Assembly (NCBI RefSeq): GCF_019458805.1
Contig: NZ_JAIBOA010000036.1
Location: forward strand, 1 to 63,231
Origin: Actinomadura parmotrematis
GTDB lineage: Bacteria > Actinomycetota > Actinomycetes > Streptosporangiales > Streptosporangiaceae
Reading direction: 5' to 3'
Length of the DNA: 63,231 bases
In this document: piece by piece, positions 35,945 to 44,669 of the stretch
How positions within the stretch are numbered: position 1 is the stretch's first letter
How the letters are laid out: each line of letters opens with the position of its first letter
Made by a program: the position numbers and the translations under genes
Notes under the pieces: generated by a model
What the model was told of the DNA's origin: nothing
The model's input: the letters and a program-made list of their open reading frames with translations, nothing else
Database searches by the model: none

Positions 35945-37383
35945 TGATCCGATCCGGGGCGGCCGGTCAGCAGCTCGATCCGGCTGGCCGGGCGGATCCC
36001 GATGATCTCGCCCGCGCCGGCGAGCTGCGCCCGGAGCCTTGCGGGGTGGGTGTTCTCGACCAGCACGACGTGCTCGGTGCCGCCTTCACGGTAGTGCACG
36101 ACGCAGGGTTCCCCGCCCGGCCGGCGGCGGACGGGCCGGGACCGCTCGGCGCGGATCAGCCGGGCCATCCGCTCGCCGGTCGCCGCCCAGGAGAACCGGC
36201 CGGCCCAGGCGGTGCAGGCGGCGGCGACCTCGGCCTTGCGGACCGGGTCGGCGATCTCCTTCAGCGCCCGCTCCACCACGTCGGCCAGGGACTCGGCGGG
36301 GTCGGCGAGCCAGCCGGTGCGGCCGTCGCGGACCGCCTCGCGCAGGCCGTCGACGTCGTAGGCGACGGTCGGGACGCCGAGCGAGGCCGCCTCGATCACC
36401 GACAGGCCCCAGCCCTCGAACTCCGACGCGGTGACGTGCAGGTCGACGCCGGCGAGCAGGGCGTTCTTGTCGGCCTCGGGCAGGTAGCCGTGCAGGTGGA
36501 CGACGTCCTGGAGGCCGTTCGCGGCGATCCGGGCGGCGAGCGCCTCCTCCTCGTGGCCGCGGCCGACGATGTGCAGCCGCAGGCCCGGCCACCGCTCGGC
36601 GAGCGCCCCGGCGGCGTCGATCACCCGGTCGACGCGCTTGTGCGTGACGAGCCGCCCGACGCAGGCGAGCGACGGCCCGTCCTGCGCGACGGCGCCGCCG
36701 GGCGGCAGCGGCAGCGGCCGCGACCCGTTCGGCACGATGTAGATGGGGCCGCGCCAGCCGAGGCGGGTGCGCATCGCGTCGGCGGTGGACGCCGACACCG
36801 CGACCGCCGACCGCGCCCGGTAGGCGCGCCGGGCGACCGGCCCCTCCAGCGACTTGCCGAACAGCGCGGCGAGGAAGGGGAAGTAGACGAAGAACTGCCG
36901 CCCGTGCACGTGGTGGACGAGCAGCAGGACGCGGGTGCGGCGGGGCAGCACCAGCGCGGCGAAGAACGGGATGCCGTTCATGCAGTCGACCGCGGCGTCG
37001 AAGTCGCGGCGGTGCCGGGCCAGCCAGGCCGTCACGGCGGGGTAGCGCGAGTACTTGCCGCCCATCCGGGCGATGCGGACGCCGTCGCGGGTCTCGCGGC
37101 GGGCCTGGCCGGGCTCGCGGCTCGTCACGTAGGTGACGCGGGCGCCGCGGTCGCGGAGCTGCAGGCTCATCTGCCAGGCGTACTCCTCGGCGCCGCCGGC
37201 GGCCTCCTGCCAGGGGTCGCGCCAGTTGACCATGGCGATCCGCAGGCCGTCGAGGCGCGCGGCGCCGGCGGCCGCCTCGGGGAGGCGGTCGGGCAGCCGG
37301 GTGGCGGGCAGCGGGTGCAGGGTGCACGCCGGGCGGGCGCCGGCCCGCCCCGCCGCGCACGCGCAGTCGGGGGTGGGCCGCAC
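35941..37383 (-). CDS. GT4 family glycosyltransferase
   Basis: About 480 residues from GTG 37383. I chose this start because the upstream frame is Arg/Pro-rich and a micro-gene ends at 37398. The GT-B fold shows as VNWRDPWQEAAGGAEEYAW at the N-lobe and the donor site EFEGWGLSVIEAASLGVP (E-x7-E pattern) at the C-lobe. Such enzymes transfer sugars from nucleotide donors in the cytoplasm. It is in an operon with the AftD-like gene and is likely involved in the same envelope glycan. Confidence 0.85.
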   Translation of the reverse strand: MRPTPDCACAAGRAGARPACTLHPLPATRLPDRLPEAAAGAARLDGLRIAMVNWRDPWQEAAGGAEEYAWQMSLQLRDRGARVTYVTSREPGQARRETRDGVRIARMGGKYSRYPAVTAWLARHRRDFDAAVDCMNGIPFFAALVLPRRTRVLLLVHHVHGRQFFVYFPFLAALFGKSLEGPVARRAYRARSAVAVSASTADAMRTRLGWRGPIYIVPNGSRPLPLPPGGAVAQDGPSLACVGRLVTHKRVDRVIDAAGALAERWPGLRLHIVGRGHEEEALAARIAANGLQDVVHLHGYLPEADKNALLAGVDLHVTASEFEGWGLSVIEAASLGVPTVAYDVDGLREAVRDGRTGWLADPAESLADVVERALKEIADPVRKAEVAAACTAWAGRFSWAATGERMARLIRAERSRPVRRRPGGEPCVVHYREGGTEHVVLVENTHPARLRAQLAGAGEIIGIRPASRIELLTGRPGSDQ

Positions 37384-37397
37384 GGTGCCGGGCGGGA

Positions 37398-37526
37398 TCA
37401 GCGCGTGCCGTAGTGGTACAGCGGCTTGACCTGCGGGTCGGGCGTCGAGTTCGCGGCGTTGACGACGGCGAAGGACGACGCCCCCGCGATCAGCACGCCG
37501 AGCAGGACCGCGATCAGGATGCGCAT
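37398..37526 (-). CDS. DUF2613-like small membrane/secreted protein
   Basis: 42 residues: an ATG, a single hydrophobic segment (MRILIAVLLGVLIAGASSFA), a VVNAANS stretch and a short polar tail ending HYGTR. Size, hydrophobic pattern and position (directly upstream of the GT4/AftD genes) match the DUF2613 micro-protein that accompanies aftD in mycobacteria (Rv0236A beside Rv0236c). Its role is unknown; it could be a subunit or chaperone of the arabinosyltransferase. It was found by reading below the usual length cut-off. Confidence 0.7.
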   Translation of the reverse strand: MRILIAVLLGVLIAGASSFAVVNAANSTPDPQVKPLYHYGTR

Positions 37527-37594
37527 GGGGGGAGGTCTCCCTAGGTACGGGCGAGGTACGGGCTACCGGACCGGCTGGTCGCCGGCCCGGCTTG

Positions 37595-39232
37595 CTACCG
37601 GCTGGTACGCGGAGTCCCGACCAGGGTAGTGGCATATGTCCCGTAAGACCACAGGACCAGGCACAGGGCCAGAATATCCCCGGTTGTGACAGGCAACACC
37701 GGAACACCGGGCGGTGCGGGGGCCGGTTCCCGCCCGTCGAGGCGGAGGACGGTGAGGTCGCGGCCGTCCAGGACGGTCCGCGCGCCCGCGAGCCGCGCCC
37801 GCAGCGCGGCCTCGCCGGGGTCGCCGACCTTGGCGAGCACCACGTACCGGTAGCCGGCCGCCGCGAGCGGGCCGGTCAGCGGGCCGGGGGCGCGCAGGAG
37901 GGCGTCGGCGTCGCGGGCGAGGGGGTCCTCGACGGCGAGCGCCCGGTCCCCGACGCGCAGGCCGTCGTTCCAGACGGTGCGGCGCGCCAGCATGCGGGGG
38001 AGCGGGTCGAGGACGGTCCGGCCGTGGTTCCAGGCGTAGTTCCGGTAGCCGCCCCAGGGCAGCGCGAGGGCGTACCCGGCGGCCGGATCGGCGTTGATCA
38101 TCTGCTGGGCGCGCGTCCAGTCGGCGGGGAAGTCGACGGCGCGGAGCTGCCCGGCGAGGGTCGGCAGCAGCACGACCGGGGCGGCGACGAGGACGGCGCC
38201 GAGCGCGCCGAGGGCCCGCTGGACCGCCAGCGTCACCAGGAACGCGACGCCGAGGGCCTGGAGCAGGGCGAGCGGCGCGACGAAGGTGTGCGCGTCGCGC
38301 AGCACCCCGAACCCGGGCCAGAACCCGACCAGGCCGCGCACCAGCGCCCGTCCGGGGCCGAGCGAGGCGAGGCAGGCGACCGCGAACCCGGCGCCGGCCG
38401 ACCAGGCGAGCGCCGCCAGCAGCGGGTCGCGCGTCCGGCGCAGCGTGACGGCGAACGCCGCTATCGCGGCGAGGGAGAGCAGCAGCCGCCCCGCCGCGAT
38501 GGGCCAGGACCCGAAGCCGGGCGGGACGGCCTCGGCGTTCCACAGGCCGCCGAGCGACAGCAGGCTGCCGACCGTCCCGAACGGGGTGTCGGCGCGCGGC
38601 GCGAACAGGTCGACGCCCGCCGGGTCGGTCCGGCCGCCGCCGGCGGCGAGCAGCGCCGGGACGAGCCAGGGCAGCGCGAGACCGAGCAGGACGGCCAGGG
38701 ACGCGGCGATCCGGCGGGGCCGGGCGGTGAACCTTCCGAGAACGACCAGCGCCGAGACGTTCCAGGCCGCGAACCCGCCGACGGCCGCCGGGAGCAGGGC
38801 GCGCGCGAGCCCGGCGGGCGTCCGCGCGGTCAGCACCCAGGGCAGCCCCGCGTAGCCGAGGAGCAGCGCCCACTGGCCGAGCAGCAGGCGCTCGGCGACG
38901 AAGGGGTTCCAGCAGTAGAAGGCGGCCGCGGCCAGCTTCGGCGCGAGCCGGTCGCCCGGCACCGCCCGCGCGGCGCCCGCCGCGGCCACCGCGAAGACCG
39001 CCAGGAGCAGGGCCTTCTCCACCAGGTCGCCCGGCAGCAGGTGCCCGAGGGCCGCCGCGACCGCGTCGCTCGGCACCTGCCGGGGGAAGCCGCCGGACAG
39101 GCCCAGCATCGCGCCCGTCCACGCCGGGTGCGGGACGAACACCAGGTCGTAGCTCAGCACGTAGCCGGGCGCGAGGCCCGCGCCGAGGGCGAGCGCGCCG
39201 AGCAGGAGCCCGAGCAGGGCGGACCAGCGCAG
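37595..39232 (-). CDS. Large integral membrane protein of the envelope locus, CTG start inferred
   Basis: 545 residues if begun at CTG 39232. The first ATG/GTG/TTG in frame (GTG 39160) would cut off a clear membrane segment (LRWSALLGLLLGALALGAGL) and the family motif PGYVLSYDLVFVP. GGAGG lies five bases before the CTG, and the frame is closed a short way upstream by a TGA, with no standard start between. The protein has about a dozen spans and a C-terminal extracytoplasmic part (WGGYRNYAWNHGR). It is similar in style to actinobacterial GT-C-like membrane proteins found near aftD. Function unknown. Confidence 0.75.
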   Translation of the reverse strand: MRWSALLGLLLGALALGAGLAPGYVLSYDLVFVPHPAWTGAMLGLSGGFPRQVPSDAVAAALGHLLPGDLVEKALLLAVFAVAAAGAARAVPGDRLAPKLAAAAFYCWNPFVAERLLLGQWALLLGYAGLPWVLTARTPAGLARALLPAAVGGFAAWNVSALVVLGRFTARPRRIAASLAVLLGLALPWLVPALLAAGGGRTDPAGVDLFAPRADTPFGTVGSLLSLGGLWNAEAVPPGFGSWPIAAGRLLLSLAAIAAFAVTLRRTRDPLLAALAWSAGAGFAVACLASLGPGRALVRGLVGFWPGFGVLRDAHTFVAPLALLQALGVAFLVTLAVQRALGALGAVLVAAPVVLLPTLAGQLRAVDFPADWTRAQQMINADPAAGYALALPWGGYRNYAWNHGRTVLDPLPRMLARRTVWNDGLRVGDRALAVEDPLARDADALLRAPGPLTGPLAAAGYRYVVLAKVGDPGEAALRARLAGARTVLDGRDLTVLRLDGREPAPAPPGVPVLPVTTGDILALCLVLWSYGTYATTLVGTPRTSR

Positions 39233-39425
39233 GGGGGCCTCCGGGCGGGACGGTCGGAACGGTGCCGCCGAGGGTACCCGCGATCACCGCCGGCCGGCCC
39301 CGTGAACAGCGCGGATAGGCCGGACGAAGCAGGGCAAGCGCTTCCTGACCGGTCGTGTAGGGTTGTCGCGCCCCGGTGGGCAGACCCCCCCGTATCGCCC
39401 GTGCTCTGCGGACCTGGAGGTGGAC

Positions 39426-40481
39426 ATGAGGCGACCGGCCGCCCTGATCCTGATCGGCCTGGGGGCGTTCTTCCTCGCCCTCGCCCCGCTGTGCCGCTTC
39501 TACGTCGCGGGCCAGGTCGTGCAGGCGCCGCTCGACCAGTACCAGGAGACGCACCTGGAGGCGCAGAACGCGACCTACTTCGACCAGGCGACGCTGAAGG
39601 CGCGGACCGGCGTCACGATGGTCGCCGACAACACCGTCCGCGGCGACGTGCGCGGCAACAACGGCAACCAGAGGATCGCGGTGTGGGAGGCGTCCACCGT
39701 CTTCTTCGACAAGGCGCAGCCCGACAAGCAGGTCGACATCCAGAAGTTCCGGATCGCCTTCGACCGCCGCACCGGCGCGCTCGTCAACTGCTGCAGCGTC
39801 AACATGGACGGCGACTCCGACATCCAGCTCTCGGGGTACGGGCTGCTGTTCCCCCTCGCCGACGTGCGGAAGCGCGACTACACCTTCTACGACACCACGA
39901 CCAAGCAGGCGCTGCCGATGAAGTACGACGGCACCGACAAGGTCGAGGGGCTGGCCACCTACCGGTTCGTCCAGCAGGTGCCCGAGACCAAGGTCGCCAA
40001 GGTGGACTACAAGGTGCCCGGCGAGCTGCTCGGCCTCGGCAAGAAGAGCGACGCCGAGACGGTGGACCGCTACTTCAGCGCCACGATCACCGTCTGGGTG
40101 GACCCGCGGACCGGCGTCCCGGTCAAGCACGACCAGAAGATCAACAGCACCGTCCGGACGCCGGACGGGCAGGGCCGGATGACGGTGGCCGCCGCCGACC
40201 TGGTCACGATCCCGGCGGACCAGAAGAAGCTGGTCGACGTGGCGAACGACTCCGCGTTCAAGATCGCGATGGTGCGCTCCCGCGTCCCGATCGGCTCGCT
40301 GGCGCTCGGCGTCCTGCTGCTGCTCGCGGGCGCGGGCGTCGGCGTCCTCGGGTCGCGGCGCGCGGCGAGCGCCCCGCCGGCCCCGCGCCGCGCGGACGGC
40401 AAGTTCGGCGCGGCGCCCGAGGCCCCGGCCGGCCCGCCGAAGCCCCCGCCGCCCCCGGCTCCGCCGGCCCGCCGGCGTTGA
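39426..40481 (+). CDS. DUF3068 (PorA-like) membrane-anchored protein
   Basis: 351 residues from ATG 39426, six bases after GGAGG. An N-terminal span (ALILIGLGAFFLALAPLC), an extracellular beta-rich domain of about 270 residues with paired cysteines (NCCSVNMDG), a C-terminal span (IGSLALGVLLLLAGAGVGVL) and a Pro/Ala cytoplasmic tail. DUF3068 includes the corynebacterial porin PorA-associated family; most members have unknown function. It is divergent from the CTG-start membrane protein. Confidence 0.85.
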   Translation: MRRPAALILIGLGAFFLALAPLCRFYVAGQVVQAPLDQYQETHLEAQNATYFDQATLKARTGVTMVADNTVRGDVRGNNGNQRIAVWEASTVFFDKAQPDKQVDIQKFRIAFDRRTGALVNCCSVNMDGDSDIQLSGYGLLFPLADVRKRDYTFYDTTTKQALPMKYDGTDKVEGLATYRFVQQVPETKVAKVDYKVPGELLGLGKKSDAETVDRYFSATITVWVDPRTGVPVKHDQKINSTVRTPDGQGRMTVAAADLVTIPADQKKLVDVANDSAFKIAMVRSRVPIGSLALGVLLLLAGAGVGVLGSRRAASAPPAPRRADGKFGAAPEAPAGPPKPPPPPAPPARRR

Positions 40482-40527
40482 TGTGGTACGGGTTCTAGTG
40501 CGGTGAGGCGAGCCGCGAACAAGTAAG

Positions 40528-40541
40528 TAGAACCTGTTGCA
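40528..40541. promoter_or_regulatory. Perfect KstR-type operator
   Basis: TAGAACCTGTTGCA matches TnnAACnnGTTnnA, the published box of the TetR regulator KstR that controls cholesterol catabolism in mycobacteria and rhodococci, at all eight fixed positions. It lies 32 bases upstream of the flavoenzyme start at 40573. This ties the gene to steroid metabolism by motif only. Confidence 0.55.
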
Positions 40542-40572
40542 GTTTCATCCGGGGGCGCCTAGCCTCGGGGGC

Positions 40573-41685
40573 GTGCGGACACGAGTCACCGAACTATTCG
40601 GCATCGAGTACCCGATCTTCGCGTTCAGTCACTGCCGCGACGTGGTCGCCGCGGTGAGCCGCGCCGGCGGCATGGGCGTCCTCGGCGCCCTGTACTTCAC
40701 CCCCGAGGAGCTCGAACTGGAGCTCAAGTGGATCGACGAGCACGTCGGCGGCAAGCCCTACGGGGTGGACGTCGTGATGCCCGCCAAGTACGAGGGGGCG
40801 GACGCGGGCGACGCCGAGGAGCTGCTCGGCCGCCTCCAGTCGATGATCCCCGAGGGGCACCGCGCGTTCCTGGAGGGCCTGCTCGCCGAGCACGGCGTCG
40901 AGCCGGCCGCCGAGGGCGCCGGCCGGGTGCTGCTCGGCTGGACCGACCAGACGGCGCGGCCGCAGGTCGAGGTGGCGCTCCGGCACCCGATCGCGCTGCT
41001 GGCGAGCGCCCTCGGGCCGCCCCCGGCCGACGTCGTCGAGCTCGCCCACGAGCACGGCGTGAAGGTCGCGGGCCTCGCCTCCAACGCCCGGCACGCCCGC
41101 AAGCAGGTCGAGGTCGGCGCCGACATCATCGTCGCGCAGGGCACCGAGGCGGGCGGCCACACCGGCGACGTGTCGACCATGGTCCTCATCCCCGAGGTGG
41201 TGGACGCGGTCGGCGCGGACACGATCGTGCTCGCCGCGGGCGGCATCGGCCGCGGCCGGCAGGTCGCGGCGGGCCTCGCGCTCGGCGCCGACGGCGTGTG
41301 GACCGGGTCGATCTGGCTGACGGTGGACGAGGCCGACACCCCCGAGAGCGCCCTGCCGAAGCTGCTGAAGGCCACCTCGCGCGACACCGTCCGGTCCCGG
41401 GCCTGGACGGGCAAGCCCGCGCGGTTCCTCAAGACCGCCTGGACCGAGGCGTGGGAGGGCGAGAAGTCGCCCGGCTACCTGCCGATGCCCATGCAGTTCA
41501 TGCTGGTCGCCGACGCGCTGCCGCGCATCGCGCGGTCGGGCGACGGCGAGCTGGTCACCTTCCCGGTCGGGCAGATCGTCGGGTCGATGAACCAGGTGAA
41601 GCCGGCCGCGCAGGTCGTCTACGACCTGATCGAGGAGTACGTCGAGGCCATCGAGCGGCTGAACGCCGTCACCGGCGGCGACTGA
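40573..41685 (+). CDS. Nitronate monooxygenase-like flavoenzyme
   Basis: 370 residues from GTG 40573. TIM-barrel FMN protein of the NMO/2-nitropropane dioxygenase family: GIEYPIFAFSH at the first strand, AQGTEAGGHTGDVSTM (FMN phosphate loop, catalytic His in GGH) and VLAAGGIGRGRQVAAGLALGADGV. The family includes true nitronate oxidases and also the steroid-ring enzyme IpdC. The KstR-type box in front and the steroid genes downstream favour a role in steroid or acyl-CoA catabolism, but this is inference. Confidence 0.85.
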   Translation: MRTRVTELFGIEYPIFAFSHCRDVVAAVSRAGGMGVLGALYFTPEELELELKWIDEHVGGKPYGVDVVMPAKYEGADAGDAEELLGRLQSMIPEGHRAFLEGLLAEHGVEPAAEGAGRVLLGWTDQTARPQVEVALRHPIALLASALGPPPADVVELAHEHGVKVAGLASNARHARKQVEVGADIIVAQGTEAGGHTGDVSTMVLIPEVVDAVGADTIVLAAGGIGRGRQVAAGLALGADGVWTGSIWLTVDEADTPESALPKLLKATSRDTVRSRAWTGKPARFLKTAWTEAWEGEKSPGYLPMPMQFMLVADALPRIARSGDGELVTFPVGQIVGSMNQVKPAAQVVYDLIEEYVEAIERLNAVTGGD

Positions 41686-41691
41686 CCCCCG

Positions 41692-41747
41692 CGGCAGGGC
41701 GAGGGCCCGCCCGGAGCATCGGCTCCGGGCGGGCCCTCGCCCTGCCG
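41692..41747. terminator. Bidirectional hairpin terminator
   Basis: Perfect 26-bp arms (41692-41717 and 41722-41747) around ATCG, between the flavoenzyme stop and the converging gene at 41761. It is unrelated in sequence to the 102-bp palindromes. Confidence 0.8.
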
Positions 41748-41760
41748 GGCGGCCGCTCCC

Positions 41761-42282
41761 TCAGAAGCGGGTGATCCAGGCCAGCACGCGGCCGAGCGCG
41801 TAGTAGACGGCCGCGGCGATGCCCCAGTTGATGTAGAGCTGCTGGTCGGGGTCGCTGCGGGTGAACATGTCGTGGAACGGCGTGGCGAGCCGGCGGCCCG
41901 CGTCCAGGACGGCGTCCACCAGCGTGTTGCCGGGGTTGGCGCCCGCCCAGGTGAGGGCGATGCCGAGCACCAGGATCAGCGCGGCGACGAGGCCGAGTGC
42001 GCCGATCAGCATGCTGACCGGGTTGCGGCGGTGCCGCCGCCACCGGCGGCTGGACGTGCGCCGGACGTCCTTGCGGTCCGCCCGCTCGGTGACGGGCGGC
42101 GCCGAGACGGGCGGCGGCGGGGGCGCCGGCGGCGCGACCGGGCCCGCGACGCGGGTGTCGGTGGCGGAGGTGTCGGCGGACGCCGCGCGGGCGGCCGGAG
42201 CGCGGGTGTCGGCGGCGGGCGCGTCCGGCGCGGCGGGCGCGTCCGTGCCCCGCCCCTGCCGGCGCCCGAGATGCAAGACCAT
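41761..42282 (-). CDS. Small single-span membrane protein
   Basis: 173 residues from ATG with GAGGAGA nine bases upstream. A Pro/Ala-rich cytoplasmic N-terminus (about 1-70) and basic stretch (RRTSSRRWRRHRR) precede a membrane span (VSMLIGALGLVAALILVLGIALTW), a short soluble stretch and a second weak hydrophobic segment. No function is recognised. It is downstream of the repeat protein on the same strand. Confidence 0.65.
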   Translation of the reverse strand: MVLHLGRRQGRGTDAPAAPDAPAADTRAPAARAASADTSATDTRVAGPVAPPAPPPPPVSAPPVTERADRKDVRRTSSRRWRRHRRNPVSMLIGALGLVAALILVLGIALTWAGANPGNTLVDAVLDAGRRLATPFHDMFTRSDPDQQLYINWGIAAAVYYALGRVLAWITRF

Positions 42283-42383
42283 GTCCGGTTCTCCTCAGTG
42301 TCGTCCGTGCACGCGAGGGTTTCCGCCCGATCTCCGCAATAACCCGGAACCCTATTTCGGACGACCGTTATTACCTTTGCGGT

Positions 42384-44612
42384 CTACTTGACGTGCCGGG
42401 GCGTGACGAGCGTGCGCGTCCGGACGACGCCGGGCGAGCCCTTCCAGCGGACGGTGTTGACCATCCGCCCGGCGTGGTCGGCGACCACGGTGAACGTCAC
42501 CGTCGCGGTGGCGCCGGGCGCCAGCGTCCCGGTCCAGACGAGCGTCCGCCCGGCGCGCCGGACGGTGCCCGCGCTCGCGTGCGCCGCCCCGGAAAGGCGG
42601 GCGTGGCGGAGCACCGACGCGAGGTGGTCGGTGAACGCGGCGCCGGTCAGCGTGCTGCCGCCGCCGTTGCGGGCCGTCACGGTGTAGCGGACCTTCCCGC
42701 CGACGCGGACGGCGGACCTCGACGCGGTCTTGCGCACCTGGAGCCGTCCGGGCGCGTCCTTCCACTGGGCGTAGACGGTGCGGTCGGCCGACAGCCCGGT
42801 GTCGGGGCCGATGGTGACGTCCTCGCCGCTCCCGTCGCGCGCGGTGTTGTAGCCGAGGAAGGTATGGCCCTTCCACGTCGGGTGCGCCGGGACGGTGCGG
42901 GCGCCGGCCCGGAACGAGGTGGCGAACACCCGGACGGCGCGGGTCGGGGTTCCGCCGTTGGCGTCGAAGGTGATGAGGAAGTTGTGCGGCAGCACCTTCA
43001 GCTTCGCCCAGTCGACGTGGCTCGTGGGGAGCTGGATCGCGCCGTCGTTGACGACCTCGCCGGGCCGCGCGGCTGCCACGGCGCGCGGCCGGGACGGGCG
43101 CGCCGCGCGGGCCGACCGGCCGGAGCCGTCGTCGTACCCGTCGCGGGCCTCGCTCCCGGCGGGCAGGGGCAGCTTCTTCGGCTGCGCCGGCGCTTCGGGC
43201 GCCGTGGTGAAGGGCAGGGCCGCCGCGTGCTGCCGCAGGTAGCCGTCCCAGGGGACGGTGACGCCGTCGAGGACGCGCAGCACGGCGTCCGGCGGGATGG
43301 CGAGGGTGCCGGGCGCGTCGATGCGGAGCGATCCGAAACCGGTGCCGCCGTCGCCCTGCCCGACCGCCGAGGAGTCCCCGGCGTTCCGGTTGTTGCCCGC
43401 GACGACCGTGCCGCCCTCGATCTTCACCTGGCCGCCCTTGCCGCCGCTGCCGTTGCGGGCCTGGCCGCCGCCGATCCCGGCGCCGGCGCCGTCGCTCGCG
43501 GCGGTCACGGCGGGCGAGCCGGTGAAGGTCGCCGTCCCGCCGTCGCCGCCCCGGCCGCCGCCGATCCCGGCGGAGTTGCCGGTCGCCCGCGCCGTCAGGG
43601 ACGCCGATTCCCGCACCGTGAGCGTGCCGCCCTTGCCGCCGTAGGCGCCGCCGCCGACGCCGGAGCCCGAGTCGTAGGCGCCGGCCGGCTCGGCGAGCGC
43701 GGTGACGCGGGCCCTCCCGCCGATCGTGACGGTGCCGCCGGCGCTGCCGCCGCGCTCCGGCTCGGCCCAGGGGAACGTGCCGCCGCCGATGCCGGCGCCG
43801 CCGTCGGTGCCGTGGGCGGACACGGTGGCGTCGCCGCCGACGGCGAGGGCGCCGCCGCTGCCGCCCCAGTAGCCGCCGCCGATGCCCGAGCCCGCGCCGA
43901 GCCCGGCGGCGGTGACGTCGGCGCCGCCCTCGATCGTCACGGTGCCGCCGTCGGCGTAGTCGCCGCCGCCGATGCCCGAGCCGCCGCCGTCCTCGTTGCC
44001 GTAGGCGTGCACGGTGGCCCTGCCGGCGATGGTGACCCGCCCGCCGCGGGCGCCGTCGCCGCCGCCGATGCCGGCGCCGAACTGGCCGCCGCGGGCGGTG
44101 ACGGAGGCGTCGCCGCGGACGGTGACGGTCCCGCCGTCCGCGTCGCCCGGCCCGCCGCCGATGCCGGCGCAGCAGGTGGTGCCGGAGGCGTCGGCCGCCA
44201 CCTCGGCTCTCCCCTCGACGACGAGGGTGGCGCCGGTCGTGCGGATGCCCGGTTCCGTCGCGTTGCCGGCGCCGGTCGTGGCGGCGAGCCGGCCGGGCGT
44301 GCCGGCGGTGTCGGTCACGGTCAGCGTGGAGCCGGCGCCGAGGTCGACCATCCGCGTCGTCAGCTCGTGCCCGTTCAGGTCCAGCGTCAGCGACGCGCCC
44401 GCCGCCAGCGTCAGGTTCGCGGCCGCGCCCTGGTCCAGGTCGGCGCCGAGCGACGCCGTTCCGCCCGCCCCGGACGGGTCGGCGAAGGCGGCCGCGAGGG
44501 CGGCGAAGTCGTTCACCGTGGCGGCGAGCGCCACCGGTGCGAGCGAGGTGACGGCGAGCCCGGAAACGGTCGCCACGGCGAGGGCGCGCCTGACCGGCGC
44601 CATAGTGATCAT
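42384..44612 (-). CDS. Secreted repeat protein with InlB B-repeat and DUF11 domains
   Basis: 742 residues. Signal peptide to about 31 (ALAVATVSGLAVTSLAPVALA), then a beta-helix-like region (about 150-420) built of about eight units of 25-35 residues carrying G-I/V-GGG (e.g. AGIGGG, SGIGGG), each with a GTVTI-G-A-VTA strand pattern. Next come a Listeria-Bacteroides (InlB B) repeat (ITFDANGGTPT to YAQWK, about 550-620) and a DUF11 domain (LQVRKTASRSAVRVGGKVRY to the end). There is no LPXTG or C-terminal span. It is an extracellular, perhaps adhesive or matrix protein, lying between unrelated genes and possibly acquired. Confidence 0.8.
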   Translation of the reverse strand: MITMAPVRRALAVATVSGLAVTSLAPVALAATVNDFAALAAAFADPSGAGGTASLGADLDQGAAANLTLAAGASLTLDLNGHELTTRMVDLGAGSTLTVTDTAGTPGRLAATTGAGNATEPGIRTTGATLVVEGRAEVAADASGTTCCAGIGGGPGDADGGTVTVRGDASVTARGGQFGAGIGGGDGARGGRVTIAGRATVHAYGNEDGGGSGIGGGDYADGGTVTIEGGADVTAAGLGAGSGIGGGYWGGSGGALAVGGDATVSAHGTDGGAGIGGGTFPWAEPERGGSAGGTVTIGGRARVTALAEPAGAYDSGSGVGGGAYGGKGGTLTVRESASLTARATGNSAGIGGGRGGDGGTATFTGSPAVTAASDGAGAGIGGGQARNGSGGKGGQVKIEGGTVVAGNNRNAGDSSAVGQGDGGTGFGSLRIDAPGTLAIPPDAVLRVLDGVTVPWDGYLRQHAAALPFTTAPEAPAQPKKLPLPAGSEARDGYDDGSGRSARAARPSRPRAVAAARPGEVVNDGAIQLPTSHVDWAKLKVLPHNFLITFDANGGTPTRAVRVFATSFRAGARTVPAHPTWKGHTFLGYNTARDGSGEDVTIGPDTGLSADRTVYAQWKDAPGRLQVRKTASRSAVRVGGKVRYTVTARNGGGSTLTGAAFTDHLASVLRHARLSGAAHASAGTVRRAGRTLVWTGTLAPGATATVTFTVVADHAGRMVNTVRWKGSPGVVRTRTLVTPRHVK

Positions 44613-44630
44613 GAGCGCAGGATAATCAAA

Positions 44631-44649
44631 CGATCACGTTAGGTGATCG
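44631..44649. promoter_or_regulatory. Inverted repeat upstream of the repeat-protein gene
   Basis: CGATCAC and GTGATCG arms separated by GTTAG, about 20 bases before the repeat-protein ATG and 20 bases after the sulfatase stop. It could be an operator or a small attenuator. Confidence 0.4.
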
Positions 44650-44669
44650 ACCGGGGTGGGCCGGTCGTT

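Noticed and set aside
31622..35947. Long plus-strand frame opposite the AftD-like gene
   Set aside because: Repetitive Gly/Arg/Ala composition without any domain; the minus strand encodes the recognised protein.
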